Below are positions 17,259 through 26,107 of a stretch of 40,667 nt of DNA, piece by piece. This DNA is from Candidatus Zixiibacteriota bacterium. Its GTDB lineage: Bacteria; Zixibacteria; MSB-5A5; UM-FILTER-46-8. The notes beneath the pieces were generated by a model that ran no database searches, had not been told where the DNA came from, and was given only the letters and a program-made list of their open reading frames with translations. The first letter of the stretch is position 1. Each line of letters opens with the position of its first letter. The position numbers were made by a program, and so were the translations under genes. The DNA lies in NCBI GenBank assembly GCA_014730345.1, contig WJIJ01000133.1, forward strand, positions 1-40,667, read 5' to 3'.

Positions 17259-18757
17259 ACTTCAGTCCTCCTCTTCATTACCGTGCCGCTAATTATAACC
17301 GCAACAGCCAGAAATGTCAAAGCCATTGATATCCGGGCAATATAATCACCGTGCCTGTTATAAAAGGTTTGTTCTTTTTTGGTAGCAACGGTATCGATAA
17401 GTATTCTCCTCTCGTTTAAACTTGATATGGTATAAGTTCTGCCGTAAGGATCGTAAAACAATGATATTCCCGTGTTCGCACACCTGACTATACCTACTCT
17501 ATTCTCCACGGCCCGTAAAGTTCCATTATAATAATGTTGATATGGCCCCGAGGTTACGCCAAACCACATATCGTTGGTTATGGTAACCATAAAATCCGCC
17601 CCGCGGTTCACGAAGCGGCGAACGAGGTCCGGAAAGACAATTTCGAAACATATCAAGGTACCGAACTTCTTGCCATCGACTTCAAAAAGCGCCAGGCTGT
17701 CCCCCGGCGAGAAATCGGCCTGCCCCAAACGTATCTCCCGCAGTACCTTAACCTTCCCAGAGAACGGTATCCGCTCCGAGAAAGGTACAAGCTTGTTTTT
17801 GTAAAAGAGTTCGGGGAAACGCCTGCCGGGCATGTAATACTGCGCGGAGTTATAATAAACATACTGCTGTTCGCCAAGGATGACATAATCCGGCGCGCCC
17901 GCCAAAACCGGCCTATCAACCTCAGCCACCTTCTGGCGGATCATGTCGATATACGGCCGCCTTCTGCGCAGGTAGCACGGCAAAGCGGTCTCCGGCAGAA
18001 TTATAAGTTCGGCCCCTTCGGTTGCGGATGTATCTATCATCGAAAAGTACGTGTCGAATGAATAGTTCAATTTGGCAGGATCCCATTTTATATCCCTGGG
18101 TATATTCCCCTGCAGAAGAGCTACTTTCAAATCACCTTTCACGGTATCATCCGGAATTACGCTGGCTCCGTAAATGTAAGGAGCGATAACAAGTATTATT
18201 ATTATCATTGCGCTTATTAAAGTCCTCTTTAAAGGCAGGGGATTAACAAATATCCTGTAGAAAATCATGTTGATTATCAAAACCCAGAGGGAGATACCGT
18301 AAACGCCGCTATATTCGGCATATTGAATAAACGCGGGATATGCCGCGAAACAGTTGCCCATCGGATTCCATGGAAAGGCAAGCTGGCTCAAGGTTCGTAT
18401 ATACTCGAAAAACACCCATATAAAAGGGGCGGCTATGACCGCGAGCCACCGATTAATTCTCTCCAGCCTGTTAAACATCCAGAAGAACAGGGCAGGTATG
18501 AATGCCAGTATAAACGGCACCGGTATGGCAAAGACGAAGGTAGCCCATGCTATCCAGTAGAGGAGGGCGATATAAAATATGACACCGTAAAGATAGCCCA
18601 TCCAGAACGCTCGTTTCGGAGAAACGCCGCGTAAGGCATATAGAACCAACGCGATGGATACCAGCGAAAAGGGCCAGATATCAAAGGGTTGATAACTCAG
18701 GACACCGATTATTGCCGCTATATACAATAAAAAATATTGAATTCGTTTACTCATCAT
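17255..18757 (-). CDS. lnt: Apolipoprotein N-acyltransferase
   Basis: Lnt adds the third acyl chain to lipoproteins in the inner membrane, the last step of lipoprotein maturation in Gram-negative bacteria. The 500-aa product has six to seven N-terminal membrane segments (about 8-195), a periplasmic nitrilase domain and a C-terminal membrane segment. The catalytic triad is present: Glu in LPETALP (E256), Lys in the YKNKLVPFSERIPF segment, and Cys in GTLICFEIVFPDL (C370). TITNDMWFGVTSGPYQH and RCANTGISLF are conserved family segments. It lies 23 bases after purM and overlaps the propeller gene by 4 bases. Two adjacent ATGs (18757, 18754) are possible starts; neither has a strong Shine-Dalgarno. 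Confidence 0.96.
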   Translation of the reverse strand: MMSKRIQYFLLYIAAIIGVLSYQPFDIWPFSLVSIALVLYALRGVSPKRAFWMGYLYGVIFYIALLYWIAWATFVFAIPVPFILAFIPALFFWMFNRLERINRWLAVIAAPFIWVFFEYIRTLSQLAFPWNPMGNCFAAYPAFIQYAEYSGVYGISLWVLIINMIFYRIFVNPLPLKRTLISAMIIIILVIAPYIYGASVIPDDTVKGDLKVALLQGNIPRDIKWDPAKLNYSFDTYFSMIDTSATEGAELIILPETALPCYLRRRRPYIDMIRQKVAEVDRPVLAGAPDYVILGEQQYVYYNSAQYYMPGRRFPELFYKNKLVPFSERIPFSGKVKVLREIRLGQADFSPGDSLALFEVDGKKFGTLICFEIVFPDLVRRFVNRGADFMVTITNDMWFGVTSGPYQHYYNGTLRAVENRVGIVRCANTGISLFYDPYGRTYTISSLNERRILIDTVATKKEQTFYNRHGDYIARISMALTFLAVAVIISGTVMKRRTEV

Positions 18758-18780
18758 AGTAAATCCGCCGGAGCGCTAAA

Positions 18781-19824
18781 TCAGCCATCGCTCTGGCAAT
18801 ACCTCGTACCTTTCAGGATAACATCCCTGTTACCGGAAGCGATCTCGCCGGAAATAACCGGGTTGAAGCCCGCTTCCTTCACCCTGCCCATAGCCCTGTC
18901 CACATCAGGATCGTCCACTATTATAACCAATCCAACGCCCATATTAAACGCGCGGTACATCTCATCGTTTTCTATAGAACCGGAACGCTGGATTATATCA
19001 AAAATCGGCGGGACTTTTATACCTTCCAAATCCATTTCGGCGCGGCATTTTTCGGGAAGTATCCTGATTATATTATCCTTAAGGCCGCCGCCGGTGATAT
19101 GAGCGATGCCGCGGGCAAAATCTTTAACTTTACTGATTGCATCGAGGTAGCAGATATGGGGCAATAAAAGTTCTTCACCGACAGTATTATCAATTGAATC
19201 AACTCTTGAAAATACCTCGAAACCTGCCATACCGAACAGGACTTTCCTGGCCAATGTGTAGCCATTGGTATGAAGCCCATTGGAGGGCAGGGCGATTATT
19301 TTACCCCCCGGCTTTATTGCCGAACCATCGATTATAGATTCCCGGTTTACAACACCTACTATAAAACCGGCAAGGTCGAAATCGCCGGGCGAATACAGGT
19401 CCGGCATTTCGGCGGTTTCCCCGCCGATTAAGGGGCAGTTGTATTTAGCGAGCGACTTCACCATCCCGCTGATTATATCCTCGGCGGTTGTCGGCTTAAG
19501 CCCCGAAATTGCGAAATAATCCATGAAAAACAACGGTACCGCACCGCAACAGGCGATATCATTAATGCAGTGATTAACCAGGTCCTCGCCAATGCTGTCA
19601 TATTTGCCGGCTAAACGGGCGACCAGTAGTTTGGTTCCGATGCCGTCGGAGGAGGAGACAAGCACCGGATTTTCAACGCCCAGTTTTTCAATGGAGAAAA
19701 ATCCGCCGAACCCGCCGACTTCCCGGACCACCCGCTCATTAAATGTACTTCGGGCAAGTTTGCCGATTCTCTTGGCGGCTTCGTTTCCGGCGGAGATATC
19801 AACTCCGGCTTTGCGGTAATCCAA
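18781..19824 (-). CDS. purM: Phosphoribosylformylglycinamidine cyclo-ligase (AIR synthetase)
   Basis: PurM closes the imidazole ring in purine synthesis, using ATP to make AIR from FGAM. The 347-aa product is of family length and starts with DYRKAGVDISAGNEAAKRIG. The conserved segments VSSSDGIGTKLLVAR, DLVNHCINDIACCGAVPLFFMDY, LIGGETAEMPDLYSPGDFDL, GLHTNGYTLARKVLF and ARGIAHITGGGLKDNIIRIL are all present, as is FNMGVGLVIIV near the C-terminus. It is the only purine-pathway gene in the window. It lies between an HD hydrolase gene (10 bases upstream) and lnt. Confidence 0.98.
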   Translation of the reverse strand: MDYRKAGVDISAGNEAAKRIGKLARSTFNERVVREVGGFGGFFSIEKLGVENPVLVSSSDGIGTKLLVARLAGKYDSIGEDLVNHCINDIACCGAVPLFFMDYFAISGLKPTTAEDIISGMVKSLAKYNCPLIGGETAEMPDLYSPGDFDLAGFIVGVVNRESIIDGSAIKPGGKIIALPSNGLHTNGYTLARKVLFGMAGFEVFSRVDSIDNTVGEELLLPHICYLDAISKVKDFARGIAHITGGGLKDNIIRILPEKCRAEMDLEGIKVPPIFDIIQRSGSIENDEMYRAFNMGVGLVIIVDDPDVDRAMGRVKEAGFNPVISGEIASGNRDVILKGTRYCQSDG

Positions 19825-19834
19825 CTAAAATCCC

Positions 19835-20539
19835 TTAAAGTAGTTTATGGTCATTTATCAGCAACTGAAATCTCATCCCCAAAAATTCGGCCGCCCTGCG
19901 GCATACAACCATACGCGACAGAAATATCTCGAAATATTCCATTACCGATGACACCTTGGGATCAATTTTTATTTCAAGGGTGATTGTCTTTTGTTTCTCA
20001 TTGACCCTCAGGAAAGTGCTTTTTGCGGCGTAGTTGACCCGGTCATGAATATCGCTGGAAACCGAATGAGGATCGCGCACTCTCGATGTATGAACATCAG
20101 ATTTATCGGCAAGTATCAAAGCGGCACTGACATCGCTTACCGGGTAACCGTCCTTCTCGTCATGGTTTCCGATAGCGGCCATGACTTCCAGTATATCTTC
20201 ATGGGGCATACCCATATCATGCAATATCGTTTGGGCCATCAGCGCCGATGTCTGGGCATGGTAATCGCGGTTGACCACGTTGCCGATGTCATGCATAATT
20301 CCCGCGATAGCCGCCAGTTGCGACCGTTTTTCGTTCCTGCCCAATCTCTTGAGAATATTATAAGCGATATTTGATACCAGGCTCGTATGGCGCATACCAT
20401 GTTCGGTGTACCCGATAATCCCCAGAACTTCATCGGCCTTACCCACCGTCGCGCGAACCATGGGATGCCGCTTCACGTCCTCGGCAGTAAATATTTTCTC
20501 TTCCTGGTTTTTTACTTTTTTCACCTGAACGTCTTCCAT
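19835..20539 (-). CDS. HD-domain phosphohydrolase
   Basis: The 234-aa product has an HD metal-dependent phosphohydrolase domain. The metal ligands are H51 (GMRHTSLVSNIA), H83-D84 (AGIMHDIGN), H94 and H126 (AIGNHDEKDGYPV), and an Asp in ILADKSDVHTSRV (D145). The last 70 residues (KTITLEIKIDPKVSSVMEYF) form a conserved small C-terminal domain. It is similar in style to uncharacterised HD proteins of about 230 aa in many bacteria; the substrate (nucleotide or cyclic dinucleotide) is not known to me. It is the first gene of the long run ending at 7761. The ATG has no visible Shine-Dalgarno and lies very close to the predicted transcription start, which suggests leaderless or nearly leaderless translation. 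Confidence 0.8.
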   Translation of the reverse strand: MEDVQVKKVKNQEEKIFTAEDVKRHPMVRATVGKADEVLGIIGYTEHGMRHTSLVSNIAYNILKRLGRNEKRSQLAAIAGIMHDIGNVVNRDYHAQTSALMAQTILHDMGMPHEDILEVMAAIGNHDEKDGYPVSDVSAALILADKSDVHTSRVRDPHSVSSDIHDRVNYAAKSTFLRVNEKQKTITLEIKIDPKVSSVMEYFEIFLSRMVVCRRAAEFLGMRFQLLINDHKLL

Positions 20540-20549
20540 AGTAATTAAA

Positions 20550-20577
20550 TATATAATATGTTAAGCCCGCATTACAA
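20550..20577 (-). promoter_or_regulatory. Possible promoter of the HD-purM-lnt-glycan run
   Basis: On the minus strand TTGTAA (20577-20572), a 16-base spacer and TATATA (20555-20550) precede the HD-domain ATG at 20539 by about 10 bases. Transcription would start only a few bases before the ATG. The match is modest and the region is AT-rich, so this is tentative. Confidence 0.35.
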
Positions 20578-20617
20578 TAGTAAAATCGGAATAACTCCGA
20601 ATGCAGTTAACTTTCAA

Positions 20618-21436
20618 TTAACCTTTTTCGTCTACACCTTTTATTATATCTACCATCTGGGCGTGGATTTTGCCATTGGAAGCGACTATTCTTCCTTCAA
20701 ATATGTCCAGCTTTTCGCCATGGAAACCGCTTACTTCGCCGCCCGCTTCTTTTACTATCAATGCCCCCGCCGCGATATCCCACGCTTTTAATTTCAATTC
20801 CCAGTAGCCGTCGAGCCTTCCGCAGGCGACATGAACCATATCCAGCGCCGCCGCCCCGGCGCGGCGAATTCCCCGTATACGCTTGGTAAACGCCGAGAAG
20901 TAATTGATATTATCGATTTCGCTCTCGGTTTTATCATAGGGGAAGCCGGTGGCAAGCAGGCTGTTTTTCAACTGGTCTGATCGCGAAACTTCGATTCTTT
21001 GCCCGTTAAGATAAGCGCCCTCTCCGGCAATAGCGCTGAAGGTTTCATCGAGAACCGGATTGTAAACAACCCCGGATATCAATTGTTCGCGGTACATCAA
21101 CCCGACAGATACACAGTAAACCGGGAAATTATGGGCATAATTGGTGGTACCGTCGAGGGGATCGATTATCCATACATAATCGGATTCCAACTGCCTGTCC
21201 GAACCCTCTTCGGCGACTATTGAATGCTCCGGGAATTCCGAGGATAATAAATCGACGATAAACTCCTCTGAGGCGGTATCGGCATCGGTCACCAGGTCCG
21301 CGGATCCTTTGAATTTGATATCGCGGTGTTTGTCGCGTTTATCCCGCAGTATATTGCCCGCGTCCTTGGCCGCTTTGATATTGATATCATGGAAATGCTT
21401 TACATCCGGTGTTGCTGTTACCTGTTTATTAACCAA
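20618..21436 (-). CDS. suhB: Inositol monophosphatase family protein
   Basis: The 272-aa product belongs to the lithium-sensitive, magnesium-dependent phosphatase family (IMPase/SuhB). Metal ligands are in VAEEGSD (E76-E77), WIIDPLDGTTNYAHNFP (D92, D95) and KAWDIAAGALIVKEAGG (D220). The start is the TTG at 21436, which has AGAGGA about 9 bases upstream and overlaps the ABC exporter stop by 8 bases; no ATG lies close to the first conserved helix. Substrate could be inositol-1-phosphate, another sugar phosphate, or 3'-phosphoadenosine phosphate. The gene symbol is by family resemblance only. It ends the minus-strand ABC run; 78 bases separate it from the HD gene. Confidence 0.88.
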   Translation of the reverse strand: MVNKQVTATPDVKHFHDINIKAAKDAGNILRDKRDKHRDIKFKGSADLVTDADTASEEFIVDLLSSEFPEHSIVAEEGSDRQLESDYVWIIDPLDGTTNYAHNFPVYCVSVGLMYREQLISGVVYNPVLDETFSAIAGEGAYLNGQRIEVSRSDQLKNSLLATGFPYDKTESEIDNINYFSAFTKRIRGIRRAGAAALDMVHVACGRLDGYWELKLKAWDIAAGALIVKEAGGEVSGFHGEKLDIFEGRIVASNGKIHAQMVDIIKGVDEKG

Positions 21437-23210
21437 CTTTGGCTTCCTCTTTTTTAAACTGCAGTTGATACAATCTATAGTAAATACCTTTCTTTTTCAT
21501 CAGCTGGTCATGATTGCCCACTTCGCGAATCTCGCCATGGTGCATAACAATTATACGGTCTACATCGCGGATGGTGGATAGCCTGTGGGCGATAATCAAA
21601 GAGGTCCTTCCCTCAAGCATCTTCTTCAAAGCGTCCTGGATTAACATCTCGGTTTCGGTGTCCACCGATGATGTTGCTTCATCGAGAACCAGCACTGACG
21701 GATTGAACGCCAGCGCCCGGGCGAACGAGAGAAGCTGTTTCTGCCCTATGGAGATATTCGCGCCGCCTTCCTGCAAATCGGCCTCGTAGTCGTTTTCCAT
21801 CTTCTCGATGAATTTATCGGCGTTGACCCGCCGGGAGGCTTTCCTGATCTCCGCAATATCCATCTTCTCCCCGAGGGATATATTATCGGCGACATTCCCG
21901 CTGAAGATAAAGACATCCTGGAGGACAAGTCCGAGCTGGCGGCGAAGGGAATGCATATCCAGTCTGCGGATGTCATGCCCGTCAATTAATATTTCACCCT
22001 TCTGGAATTCATAGAACCGGAATAGTAAATTTATAATCGATGTTTTTCCTGCTCCTGTTGCGCCCACGAACGCCACTTTTTCCCCGGGAGCAACCTTAAA
22101 ACTTATATCCTTCAGCACGTAATTCTCATCTTCATAAGCGAACCATACATTTTTGAATTCAATCTCCCCTTTTAATTTATCAAGCTTTATTCCGTCTGGA
22201 GGATTAATAATCCTGGGTTCGGTATCCAGTAATTTGAATATCCTTTCGCTGGATGCCATCGCCGCCTGCAGGATATTGTATTTTTCGGAAAGGTTACGTA
22301 TGGGCGCGTAGAACATCTCCGCGTACTGGATGAAAGCGACCAGTACACCAAATGATATCGTCCCCGCCAGCACCCTGCTTCCGCCGTAATAGATTATCAA
22401 TGCCAGGCTGATGGCGCCGATAAGCTCCACTGTGGGGAAAAAGACCGCGTAATAGAATACCGATTTTATATGAATATCCCTCAGGAGTTTATTGTTCTCA
22501 TTGAATTTGTCGAATATCTCCTTCTCCCTGGTGAAAAGCTGGATAATTTTCATACCGGTAATATGCTCCTGCAGAAAAGCATTCACCTTGGCGATACGCA
22601 GGCGGACGATACGGTATGATTCGCGTACCTTCTTGCGGAAAATCGCCGTCGCTATAGCCAGCAATGGAAGTGAAACAAAGGTAACCAGGGCCAGCCTCCA
22701 GTCGATGGAGAACATGGCGATAACGATTCCGATAAGCGTGAAAACATCGCCGAAGATAGTAACCACACCCGTGGCGAACAATTCGTTCAGGACCTGCACA
22801 TCATTGGTCATACGGGTCATTAGCCTGCCTACCGGATTACGGTCGAAAAATCCCAGCGGCTGCTTCTGCAGGTGGGAGAATATCTCCATGCGCATCTTGT
22901 AGTTGGCCATCTGCCCGGTTAACTGCATCATGTAGGTCTGGGCGTAACGGACAACGAACTGCAGAACCAGCATGGCGAAAAAGAGAATCGCTATCATCAC
23001 CAGCCCGTCATAATCCTTGGCCATTATATAATCATCGATGGCGATCTTAACCAGGTAAGGACCAACCAGCTTCAATCCCGAAATGATAATCAGCAGGATA
23101 AAGGACGTGATAACGTATTTCTTGTATGGATAAAGGTACTTTATAAGCCGCTTCATCAAGCGGGCATCGTACGCCTTTCCCAGTATCTCTTCTTCATGGT
23201 AGTTCTGCAT
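21429..23210 (-). CDS. ABC exporter half-transporter, catalytically intact subunit
   Basis: The 593-aa product has a six-helix type IV exporter membrane domain (about 30-310) and a C-terminal ATPase. Walker A is VGATGAGKTS (382-391), the Q-loop is LVLQDVF, Walker B plus catalytic glutamate is VLVLDEATSSVD (D510, E511), and the H-loop is LIIAHRLST. The signature motif is NISIGQKQ instead of LSGGQ. That pattern (intact Walker B glutamate, degenerate signature) is the TM288/BmrD-like half of heterodimeric exporters. The partner is the gene just upstream (15 bases away), which shows the reciprocal pattern. Likely exports a lipid, drug or peptide; substrate unknown. Overlaps the IMPase gene by 8 bases. 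Confidence 0.92.
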   Translation of the reverse strand: MQNYHEEEILGKAYDARLMKRLIKYLYPYKKYVITSFILLIIISGLKLVGPYLVKIAIDDYIMAKDYDGLVMIAILFFAMLVLQFVVRYAQTYMMQLTGQMANYKMRMEIFSHLQKQPLGFFDRNPVGRLMTRMTNDVQVLNELFATGVVTIFGDVFTLIGIVIAMFSIDWRLALVTFVSLPLLAIATAIFRKKVRESYRIVRLRIAKVNAFLQEHITGMKIIQLFTREKEIFDKFNENNKLLRDIHIKSVFYYAVFFPTVELIGAISLALIIYYGGSRVLAGTISFGVLVAFIQYAEMFYAPIRNLSEKYNILQAAMASSERIFKLLDTEPRIINPPDGIKLDKLKGEIEFKNVWFAYEDENYVLKDISFKVAPGEKVAFVGATGAGKTSIINLLFRFYEFQKGEILIDGHDIRRLDMHSLRRQLGLVLQDVFIFSGNVADNISLGEKMDIAEIRKASRRVNADKFIEKMENDYEADLQEGGANISIGQKQLLSFARALAFNPSVLVLDEATSSVDTETEMLIQDALKKMLEGRTSLIIAHRLSTIRDVDRIIVMHHGEIREVGNHDQLMKKKGIYYRLYQLQFKKEEAKVG

Positions 23211-23225
23211 ATTATCTTAATCTGC

Positions 23226-24977
23226 TTAAATCTTCTCAAGTTCCTCGGTAAGTTGCTGACGTTTATAAATATTGGCGTAAACCCCGCCCTGCGCAAGCAA
23301 AGTTTCATGATTTCCCTGTTCGACCAGTTTACCCTCATCGAGAACAAGAATCAAATCGGCATTCTGAAAAGTCGACACCCGGTGGGATATCACGAATACT
23401 GTGCAATTCTCGATTATCTCGTGCAGACCGTTCAAAATATGCCGCTCGGTATCCGTGTCTACCGATGAAAAAGCATCATCGAAAATCAGTATCGGCGGCT
23501 TTTTGATAATAGCCCTGGCAATGGACGTCCTCTGCTTCTGTCCGCCGGAGAGCGTAACCCCCTTTTCACCCACAAGCGTATTGAATTGCTCGGGGAATTT
23601 CTCAATATCCTTGAGCAAATCCGCAACCTTGGCGGCGGTTTTGATTTCAGCGGGCGAGGGTTTCGATTCGCACCCGAAGGCTATATTCTCCCCTACGGTT
23701 CTGGAGAACAAGTAAACATCCTGGGGAACGGTTCCGATGTTGGACCGCAGGGTTTCCATATCTAACGAGTTTATATCCTTGCCGTCGATAAAGATGGATC
23801 CACCAGTTACTTCATAAAGCCTGGGTATCAAAGAAACAAGCGTAGATTTTCCGCTTCCCGTAGCCCCCACAACCGCTACCTTCTGTCCCGGTTTAACCTT
23901 GAAAGATATATCCTCCAGAACCGGGGAATTATAGTAGGCAAAAGATACGTTTTTGAATTCGATATCACCTTTAAACCGGGTTTTTGCTTGGGTTTCGGTT
24001 AAAGAGGAAATCTCGGGCTCGATATCAAAGATTTCCTTAAGCCTCGCGTAAGATGCAAAACCGCGTTGTATCATACCCAACACCCATCCCAATCCGGCCA
24101 TAGGCCAGACCAGCATCACCAGGTATGCCACAAAAGCGACAAAAGTTCCAAGGGTAATCTCATCATTTATGACTCTCGCGCCGCCGATTAAAAGAACCAC
24201 CAGCATCATCAATCCGGCTATCATATATATTACGGGGTAGAACAGAGCCCATAACCTGACCATGTTCATGTATTTCCTAACATAATCATTGTTTATAGCT
24301 TCAAATCGCCTGATCTGGTTTTCGCCCTGGTCGAACGCCTTTACCACGCGGATCGCCCAGAGGTTTTCCTGCACAGAAGCCGATAATTTGCCCAGTTGGA
24401 CCTGTATTTTATGGTAGCGGCCGTAAACATACTTACCCAGCAGGTAAACCGCCAACGCCAGAAAGGGCATGGGAATCATGGAATACAGAGTCAAAGTCGG
24501 ATCAACACGGAACATTAATACCACGGCAAGCGGGATGATGAACATCGAATAGAGAAGGCTGTAAAAGCCGGGGCAGTGCATCTGCTGGACCGCTTCCACA
24601 TCATTGCTTCCCCTGCTCACCAGGTCGCCAACATTGGACTTGTCGAAAAATTTCCTCCCCAGCTTCTCGATGTGTTCGAAAAAATCGCTGTGAAGGTCGT
24701 ATTCGATTTTGCGGGACGCGATAGTTACTATAACCAGGGCGAAAAATCTGAAAATCCCCGCCGATAATGAAATTCCAACTATATAGAAGGCATCCGTAAG
24801 CAACTGTGAAGGCGAACCTCCGAACTCAAGTTTATTGACCGCGTTCCGAAGTACCAGGGGCATAAGCACCGTCAGACCGGTGGCGCATGCCAGCGTCAGA
24901 AATCCGATAATCCAATGCCACTTGTATCGCTTCAGGTAATTGTAAAATATATCTTTGAGTCCGTTATTCTTATTCAC
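23226..24977 (-). CDS. ABC exporter half-transporter, degenerate-site subunit
   Basis: The 583-aa product has the six-helix membrane domain (about 20-305) and an ATPase with Walker A GATGSGKS (371-378), signature LSGGQ (476-480), and Walker B ILIFDDAFSSVD in which the catalytic glutamate is aspartate (D501). This is the TM287/BmrC-like half: canonical signature, altered Walker B. With the next gene it should form a heterodimer with one consensus site (its LSGGQ with the partner's Walker A/B) and one degenerate site. It is first in its run and has a strong promoter upstream (25043-25071). It aligns without gaps to the third ABC protein (26108-27868) over roughly the first 340 residues, so the two are paralogs. 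Confidence 0.93.
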   Translation of the reverse strand: MNKNNGLKDIFYNYLKRYKWHWIIGFLTLACATGLTVLMPLVLRNAVNKLEFGGSPSQLLTDAFYIVGISLSAGIFRFFALVIVTIASRKIEYDLHSDFFEHIEKLGRKFFDKSNVGDLVSRGSNDVEAVQQMHCPGFYSLLYSMFIIPLAVVLMFRVDPTLTLYSMIPMPFLALAVYLLGKYVYGRYHKIQVQLGKLSASVQENLWAIRVVKAFDQGENQIRRFEAINNDYVRKYMNMVRLWALFYPVIYMIAGLMMLVVLLIGGARVINDEITLGTFVAFVAYLVMLVWPMAGLGWVLGMIQRGFASYARLKEIFDIEPEISSLTETQAKTRFKGDIEFKNVSFAYYNSPVLEDISFKVKPGQKVAVVGATGSGKSTLVSLIPRLYEVTGGSIFIDGKDINSLDMETLRSNIGTVPQDVYLFSRTVGENIAFGCESKPSPAEIKTAAKVADLLKDIEKFPEQFNTLVGEKGVTLSGGQKQRTSIARAIIKKPPILIFDDAFSSVDTDTERHILNGLHEIIENCTVFVISHRVSTFQNADLILVLDEGKLVEQGNHETLLAQGGVYANIYKRQQLTEELEKI

Positions 24978-25042
24978 TTGATTTTCACGAGATTTTGACC
25001 ATCTTTCAATAAAATAGCCGGCAATATAAGGAAAGTATTAGG

Positions 25043-25071
25043 ACTATACAATATTTTTGCTTTATTTTCAA
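25043..25071 (-). promoter_or_regulatory. Sigma-70-type promoter of the ABC exporter pair
   Basis: On the minus strand TTGAAA (25071-25066), a 17-base spacer and TATAGT (25048-25043) form a near-consensus promoter. The predicted start is near 25036, giving a leader of about 60 bases before the ATG at 24977. It would drive both ABC genes and the IMPase-like gene. Confidence 0.65.
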
Positions 25072-25135
25072 CAATATGTCCTTAAATGATAATGAAGTTC
25101 TATTATCTCTAATCGGTTGATTTAAAGCTGAATAC

Positions 25136-26101
25136 ATGGACAGAAAAACGAAAATACATGTACCGTACCTGGAATTCAACCTTACCGAGCACTGCAATTT
25201 ACGATGCCGCTACTGCGGCCAATTCGCCCCCTTCAACAGGGTCTATTATGCTGACTTCGATACTTTTTGTAAAGACTTAACGGCATTAAGCAGGGTATAT
25301 TATACCAACCGTTTTCGATTCACCGGCGGCGAACCATTACTTCATAAAGACATTGTCAAATTCGCCCGGGCAGTCAAAGAATGCAGGATCGCCGGGGAAA
25401 TTTTCGTATGCACCAATGGCAAATTAGTGGATAAAATGCCTGATGAATTGTTTGACCTCATCGATGTCCTGGATATCAGCTGGTATCCGGCATCCGGAGA
25501 CAAATCCAAAATCGAATCCGCGAAAGAAAAATGCCAGCGTTATGACACCAAACTGCACATTATGAAAGTCAGGAAATTCCAGGTTAACAATGTTTCCAAA
25601 CCGATAACCGATGAACAGCTTGTCCGCGAAATTTACCAATCATGCCGTATTGCCCATGCCTACCATTGCCATACTTTCTATAACGGGCGCTACTACAAAT
25701 GCGCAAAACCGCTGTTCATGAAATCATATTTCAGTAAAATTGACCTGGCAATACCGGATCTGGAAATCGAAGATGGCATCCCGATTCATAAACCGAATCT
25801 TCGGGACCGACTTGTCATGTATATGCACAGCGAAGAACCATTGAAGTCCTGCTTCTACTGCCTGGGGACATCTGGTAACTATCTCGACTGGAGGGAATTA
25901 ACTCACGATGAAAAGGAATCACCGCCAATCATCAGCCAAGATTTAAGGGAGCTGATTAATGAGAAACATATGTCCCGGACATTAACCAAAATAAGGCTGT
26001 TGCGTTCGCTCCTCGGCCCCGATTGGATACTCTATTTCAGACGATTATACCACCGAATTCTCCCACGCAAGGATTACAGAAAACACGAAATTGATGTTTA
26101 G
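25136..26101 (+). CDS. Radical SAM protein, substrate unknown
   Basis: The 321-aa product binds a [4Fe-4S] cluster through CNLRCRYC (C20, C24, C27) and SAM through FRFTGGEPLLHKD. The N-terminal region LEFNLTEHCNL resembles the MoaA/NifB/PqqE/SkfB superfamily. The C-terminal half has more cysteines (SCRIAHAYHCHTF, YYKCAKPLF, SCFYCLG) that could bind an auxiliary cluster, SPASM- or twitch-like. It is on the plus strand between two minus-strand ABC exporter genes, 158 bases from one start and 6 from the other stop. I see only a weak ribosome site before the ATG. Candidate roles are sugar or peptide modification of something the exporters move; this is inference. No convincing precursor-peptide gene lies next to it. 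Confidence 0.85.
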   Translation: MDRKTKIHVPYLEFNLTEHCNLRCRYCGQFAPFNRVYYADFDTFCKDLTALSRVYYTNRFRFTGGEPLLHKDIVKFARAVKECRIAGEIFVCTNGKLVDKMPDELFDLIDVLDISWYPASGDKSKIESAKEKCQRYDTKLHIMKVRKFQVNNVSKPITDEQLVREIYQSCRIAHAYHCHTFYNGRYYKCAKPLFMKSYFSKIDLAIPDLEIEDGIPIHKPNLRDRLVMYMHSEEPLKSCFYCLGTSGNYLDWRELTHDEKESPPIISQDLRELINEKHMSRTLTKIRLLRSLLGPDWILYFRRLYHRILPRKDYRKHEIDV

Positions 26102-26107
26102 AATGGA

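Noticed and set aside
25076-25120. 14-codon ORF between the ABC pair and the radical SAM gene, considered as a modified-peptide precursor
   Set aside because: It has no ribosome site, no cysteine, no leader/core layout, and lies in AT-rich promoter sequence.
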